In this document: one piece after another, positions 58,761 through 64,000 of the stretch
How positions within the stretch are numbered: position 1 is the stretch's first letter
How the letters are laid out: each line of letters begins with the position of its first letter
Source: Poa pratensis
Taxonomy: Eukaryota > Streptophyta > Magnoliopsida > Poales > Poaceae
Assembly (NCBI GenBank): GCA_947311845.1
Contig: CAMZMU010000040.1
Span: forward strand, 69,731,560-69,795,559
Reading direction: 5' to 3'
Length of the DNA stretch: 64,000 nucleotides
Position numbers and translations under genes: made by a program
Notes under the pieces: model-generated
Databases searched by the model: none
Told to the model about the DNA's origin: nothing
The model's input: only the letters and a program-made list of their open reading frames with translations

Positions 58761-59163
58761 GTAGTCCCCGAAGCTGGTGCGGTCCTACAGCCTCGGCTGA
58801 AGAACCGTAGCAGGTTAAAAACAAGCACCACTAACGGAATCACATAAACTTGTCTCCGAATTTCCCGGGACACTTTGGCCGGGAATCTCTGCGCAAAGCC
58901 GTGTTATCCGGGTCTTTGATTTGACATGCCAATGTCAGCACAATATCCGGATCCACCGGGCACTCGAGTGTATTTGACCAAATGACCGTGTCTCCTCGAA
59001 TTCTTCGCTGACAGGCATATTTGATCCGTACGACCGCTTCCCATTCTGTGACCCACCATGTGTCTGAAATACACGGTCACAGCGGAGACCACAAAGTTCC
59101 AGGGCGCAGTTATCCTGCGACGCCCCGAAAACTGCGCAGTAGTGCGTCAGTTACCACTTAGCA
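58761..59163. other. spacer between the 3' LTR and the antisense gene promoter
   Basis: About 400 bp with 'ccggat', 'gccggg' and 'agtccccgaag' words typical of this element. No gene. It matches in position the 9.4-10.6 kb spacer of the first element. Confidence 0.5.
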
Positions 59164-59173
59164 CTATAAATAG
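59164..59173 (+). promoter_or_regulatory. TATA box of the second antisense gene
   Basis: 'ctataaatag' lies about 200 bp upstream of the 5'UTR donor at 59374 and is followed by a pyrimidine-rich leader (ctcttcttctccgctc). Position and form fit a plant core promoter. Confidence 0.6.
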
Positions 59174-59373
59174 GGGTGCGGGGGTTTCTCTTCTTCTCCG
59201 CTCGTTCCCCACTCCGAAAACCTCCATCTGCGCCACTGCCGCCGCCGCAATCTCGCCCTCGCACCTTGCCACGCCGGAGACGTCCTCAACACCTGAGAAG
59301 ACTCGCCGGAGCCGCGCACTGCGCCCTGCACCGCCGTTTTTCCACTGGGCTCCTTCCTCGCCGCGCCATACCC

Positions 59374-59777
59374 GTAAGTTCTTCTTCCTCCGGCCATGGC
59401 CACCGCGACCAAGTTCGTACCCACGAGGAACTTACGCCTGTTTGTAGATTCATTCCCATATAAATCCATGGTTATGCCTTAGCACATTCCGTAGATCCCT
59501 TTTCTAGGTTTCCTACTAGATTGCCTTAGATTAGCTTGCCATCGTTTGAACAGTTCTACTGGCCTTTTCACTTGAATTCTTTTTCTTTTTTACCGCTGCG
59601 GTAGATCTTGTGTAACCCTAGACTTTTGCGGAAGGTGTTTGTGATTGCCATCCGAATCACCTTCTCTGCTGAACCCGGCTAGTTTCATCCGGGATAATCT
59701 TAGCCGAATCATTTAGATCTGGTTCGATTATACCATTATCCGATTCATTTTGACTCGGCCCTATCCGACTCTTGCAG
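59374..59777 (+). other. intron in the 5' untranslated region
   Basis: CCC|GTAAGTTC at 59374 and CTCTTGCAG| ending 59777 make a good splice pair 13 bases before ATG 59791. Frames across 59058-59469 are therefore probably leader, not coding. Confidence 0.6.
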
Positions 59778-59790
59778 GATCGATCCGGAT

Positions 59791-62700
59791 ATGGCGAAGC
59801 TTCCTCCCGGCAGATGGGAGGGTTCTGATGTGACAAAGGACGATCTGGAATGGCTATTAAGCACCCGGCGTATAACCTCTCAAGTCATATGCCGCAAACC
59901 GGGGAAGGAACTCGCACCGGTCACCGAACCTGGTGAACGTGTGGTGTTTCTAGCGCACTTTGAGCGCGGATTCGGATTGCCGGCTAGTGACTTCTTCCGG
60001 GCTTTCCTTGATTTCTTTGGCCTGCAGCCTCATCACCTCCCGGCTAACGCCTTTGTTTCTCTGTCGGCCTTTACTTCCTTTTGCGAGGGCTATCTCGGTG
60101 TCTGGCCGACTGTCGATATATGGGCAAAGTATTTTCACCTCCGCAAGCAGACTATTCCAGGCACCAAGCCGAAGCTGATGACTGCTTGTGGTTCGGTTAG
60201 CATTACGCCGAGGACGGGATCCATCTTTCCCCGTATCACTGGCCTAGACACTGTCAGGAAGTGGCAAAGGACTTTCTTTTATGTGAAGAGTGCTGAAGGC
60301 CATGATGCCCTCAATCTGCCCGAGTTCCAGATCGAGCCACCCACAGCCGAATTAAACTTCGGATATAATCCGGCTGAAACTATTGCAGAGCTCCAGACAA
60401 TACATGAAACTCTGGAGGACTTTCTGAAGAAGGGCCTGGATTCGGACGATCTCCTCCGGACCTTTATCTCCCGCCGGGTCAATCCTCTTCAAAGACGTGA
60501 ACACAAGATATGCCACATGAGTGGTCTGCTAGATCCTACCCGGATCAGCAAGCATGACCTTAACCGAGCTTCCATCAGGAGACGAGTAAATGCGATTGCC
60601 TATACGGAGATGTCGGATAAGTGGCGGTGGGGCGTAAAGCCGTTTCACCGGAATGCACTTCCACCACAGGTTCGTTCACCACCTTCCGAATTCATCCATA
60701 CTTCATCAGAATGCCATCGGACTAACCCGGATTTACCTTGACTCTTATGTAGCTGTTTGACCGCCAAGCTACTGAAGATGGAGATCTCTCCACCAAAGTA
60801 TGGGGAGCGGATCGCAGCCCGTTGCGCGATGGCGAAGAGGATGCGGATACGGATGACTATCTGCCGATTCCGCGCGCCAAGCCAATCCGCAAGGGTAAGC
60901 AACCAACTATTTACGACCTTTCCGACGAGGAAGATGATGATTGCCAGATCTTAGATCCCATCGACGCTATTCCGATTTCATGGTCACCACCTTGTGTTCC
61001 AGCCAAACCAGATGCTGAAGGGACATCTCGGAAACGCGCTGATGCGCCCGGATCTGATGCCCCTAAAGCCAAAAGAATCAAGAAGGCTGGCTCCAAGCCG
61101 AATCGGCTCAAGCCCATGCCTACCACGAAGGGGTAATGCGTACTTAGCTTCATTTGCTTTCTTCCTTTACTAACCGAGTCATCTTCATCCGGATTAACTG
61201 TTTACTTTGTTTTATGTAGTGACGTCATCGTCACCGAGCAAACTCACTCATCCATTTCTTCTCCCATTCCTCCACTGGATACGGCTACGGAGAACCAGTC
61301 TCCTGAAAGGGTTGTTACTTCTCCAGCACGTACTACAACTGCCAATATTCCCCAACCGACTTCTACATCAGAGCCGGTTATTGACTTGGAGAGTGAGGAA
61401 ACCCTGGTTCCTGTCCGAGATTCAACTTGGCCACGCCCTTTGAAGGAGCTGGAGAAGGAAAAGGCTAAGACACCGGCTAAGCCCTTGCCTAAGCCGGATT
61501 CTCGCCCTACACCCGTAGCTCAAGCCCTGCTGAATCAAGAGCAGCAGAAGAAGAAAAAGCAGAAGCAGCAACAGCAACAACAAATTTCCGAGAAGCAGCA
61601 AAAGGAGCAACATCCGAAGCAGACCCGGGTGCGTCACCTCAACCCAAGCCGACTCAAGGTGCCTCTGGCACAACTCCAACCACCTCGGATAAGCAGGTGG
61701 CTGCTAGCAAGAAAATTCCTGCCGCCCCATCAGCGATTCGATTCGGCCAGGCCCTGTCGAATCCCCGCCCTCCGAGCAGCGATAAGCTCGAGTCCGCCAA
61801 GCAATTCATTGAAGCTTGGAATGATGCTGACCTCGCCAAAGACTTCTCTACTTCAGCGCCACATCCGGCTGGGCCTAGTCGGATGTTTCAATCTCTACAC
61901 TCCGTGCAGACCTCGGTTACTGAAGCTAACCGGGTCTTTGAGGTAACTTTACCGAATCTGCTTTTACTTTATCATTATCAATCTGCACTATTCCCAGTCC
62001 CCGAGATTCGGGTCGAACGACTGATACTCCTCCGAGTAAGAAAGTCATTCGGCTTGAATCTATAAAACTTGATCATGAATGTTGTCTTAACCAAGGAAAC
62101 GTGGGACTTCCAGTCCCCGAGTCTCTTTTCCAACTGATTCGGTTAATCTCGGGCCAGTCCCCGAGATTCTTTTGACGCCATTTGCATGTTTTCTTTCAGG
62201 AAACCATGACCGCTCGCAGCAAGCTCTTTAAGCAGCTCGCCCATCAGCACCAGAAGCTCCAAACTTCCTTTGATGGGCTCTGTCTTGAAATGGACAATAA
62301 AGAAGAAGAGCAGAAGCGCGCTTTAGAGGAGCAAAAGTCAGAGGTGGCTCGGCTTCAGCGAGAGCTTAACCGGGTTGAAAAAGTGAAGGAGAAGGTCAAA
62401 GGAGAGCGGGATGCGCTGCGGACTGAAAAAGACACTATCCAGAAGGAGCGAGATGTTTGCAAAGCCGGACTTGCGGAGCGGGCCAAACTGGACAAGCAAA
62501 TTCAAACGTCCATTGCCGAATCTGAAGCCGAAGTCAAAGCGGCGAAAGAAGAATTGAGTGCTCACAAAGCAGCCAGTGCGAAATGGCTGTCCGGACTTGC
62601 AAGCCTCAATGATGACATGGACCGTAAGTTTTGCCGAATCTCTTCTTTTCCTTCTGCTCTTATCCGACATATATTTTTGTGTTCCTTCTCGCTTAACTCG

Positions 62701-63653
62701 GTATTAGCTTATTTGTTTGTAGGAGAGTTTACCAGCATCCGGCTTCAAGCCGCCAAAGCTGTGAGAGACGCCCGAGCTGAGAGAGCCAAATTAACCGGTG
62801 CTCCCTTACCAGAGACATGGGACATTGAAGATCACATTACTGCACTCAAGGCTCGGATTGCCCCTTTGAAGGATTCCCACATTGATCTGCTCAATGCAAG
62901 CCTCAAGGCTCACCGAATCTTATTTCCTGAATCTCGGCAAGTCCGGTCTGCGGAGGAGCTAATCAAAGATCTGGATCAAACGAAGAGCCGGTTACAGCAA
63001 TGGAGATCTTCATCTGCCCGTGCCGGTGCTGATGCCGCCTTGATCCTCATCATGTCTTGGTATGAACTAATCGATCTCGCCAGAGTGCGCTCCCTTCGCG
63101 AGGGTTCTTCATGGGCTAAGATCCTGACCGGATCAAGATCCGCGAGGAGGCTGCCAACTTTATGGCGGAATTTGCAAACACCAAACATCTTGATCTGGAG
63201 GCTCCGGTCTACACTGACGGGGAAGAGACTGAAGAAGAGGAATCGGACGATGCCTCCGCTGAAGAATATGCCGATTCTGAGGGCGAGTCTGATGATTCGG
63301 CTAACTCTGCCGAACTGCTCCTATCAAGTCCATCAAGATCCCAGCCGCTGACTCGGCTAAGAGTACCGAAGCAACTCCGGCCCAGACTTCGGAGATACAG
63401 CAACTGATTCGGCAGAGATTACCAAACAAGCTTCAGCTGATCCGGATACTTCCGAATCTGCCCAGCCTTCAAGCTCTCCACGCAAGGTTACCCTGAAGTT
63501 CCTCCATCTTCTGAGTCCATTCCAGCGACGGAACCCCCTGCAACCGAATCTACTCCAACCGAAACTCCTGTAACCGAAGCTCGCGCGCCCGAGGCTCCTG
63601 CAACCGAAGCTGATGTAACCGAACCCGCTACAACCAAGTCTGCTGCTTCCTGA
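59791..63653 (+). pseudogene. second antisense split gene of the Transposase_28/PF04195-like family, several frameshifts
   Basis: Exons: 59791-60669, 60753-61132, 61220-61942, 62200-62623, 62723-63653, joined by GT-AG introns. Exon 1 has the same N-terminal domain as the 6593-9424 gene: RVVFLAHFERGFGLPASDFF, CEGYLGVWPTVDIW. Exons 2-3 are acidic (LSDEEDDD), carry basic KKAGSK and KAKRIKK patches and a Q/K-rich run (near 61545-61620). Exon 4 is a coiled coil (EEQKRALEEQKSEVARLQRE). Exon 5 has the helical C-terminal domain (RILFPES, ADAALILIMSWY), an acidic segment (EETEEEESDDASAEEYADSE) and a T/E/P repeat tail (TETPVTEA, PEAPATEA) to TGA 63651. Frame changes near 61605, 63120 and at two or three sites in 63300-63500 each fit a single-base loss. 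The gene is antisense to the element LTR at 57682-58760. Function unknown. Confidence 0.75.
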
Positions 63654-64000
63654 AGTGACTAGTGAAAAAACGTTAAATCCCCGGTATGCCGGGAGCAGAT
63701 GTAATAAACAATTTTAAGTTCTTCCGAGACTACTCTTATTTAGCTTAATGTGATCCGGACGAGGTTTATGTTGGATCATTTTAAACCGAGTCCCCGAGTC
63801 TGTTTTCTTGTTTACTATTTTTGCCGAATCTTTGCTCTTGTCTACCTTTTAGGTGTTTGACAGTCGAGTCACAAGATAGGAATCATAGCATACAATACTT
63901 GAAACATGCGAGTTATGGTTTAGAATCATCTAACATAAACAAAAAATAAATAACAGGGGTTAGTAAACGACATCTGCCGAATCGGTTTTGGACCGAGTCC
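63654..64000 (+). terminator. 3' end of the second antisense gene and element interior
   Basis: AATAAA at 63703-63708 is a likely poly(A) signal 50 bp after the stop. Beyond it are 'gagtccccgagtctg' (63788) and 'ggaccgagtcc' at the very end, words also found in the introns and in the first element. The pol region of this element would be expected further right, on the minus strand. Confidence 0.5.

Overview
The window is nuclear DNA of a grass, most likely a Triticeae cereal (wheat, Aegilops or barley group). Spliced plant genes are separated by nested transposons of kinds typical of these genomes: Athila-type and Tat-type Ty3/gypsy elements, Angela/BARE-like Copia LTR relics, Stowaway MITEs with CTCCCTCCGTTC ends, PIF/Harbinger, hAT, MULE, CACTA and LINE elements. 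Family names are recognised from memory of motifs and could not be checked by search.

Layout. 1-4.9 kb: old repeats and a PIF/Harbinger-type element (1937-3090, TAA target duplication). 5-10.8 kb: a Tat-type gypsy pol fragment (+), then an intact six-exon antisense gene of 797 codons (9424-6593), then a patch of copied filler DNA. 10.8-14 kb: Copia LTR relic and unassigned DNA. 14.1-14.8 kb: 3' exons of a MIKC MADS-box gene. 16.65-18.74 kb (-): complete two-exon NTF2. 19.4-30.3 kb: an apparent MULE unit, a FAR1-domain transposase gene (+) tail-to-tail with a Ulp1/C48 protease-like gene (-), both broken. 31.7-41.8 kb: a nest of Stowaway MITE, non-LTR element, Athila-type LTR element (three LTR copies) and a CACTA-like piece. 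42-46.9 kb: MITEs, a relic of the NTF2 5' end, LTR relics and a 5'-truncated LINE. 47.9-51.5 kb (+): complete three-exon nodulin-like/MFS transporter. 52.7-53.8 kb: Harbinger transposase pseudogene. 54.4-56.7 kb: a short hAT-type element and a TFIIB-like gene broken by a second hAT-type element, both hAT insertions with 8-bp duplications. 57.7-64 kb: the 3' end of a second Tat-type element on the - strand, again carrying an antisense split gene of the same family as the one at 6.6-9.4 kb.

Most convincing host genes: NTF2 and the nodulin-like transporter; the MADS-box and TFIIB-like loci are partial or damaged. The most interesting material is (a) two independent antisense, spliced, transposon-associated genes sharing one architecture, one of them fully open, (b) the transposase/protease tail-to-tail pair, and (c) a window-wide bias of frameshifts toward small deletions, often in homopolymers, which may be sequence error rather than biology.
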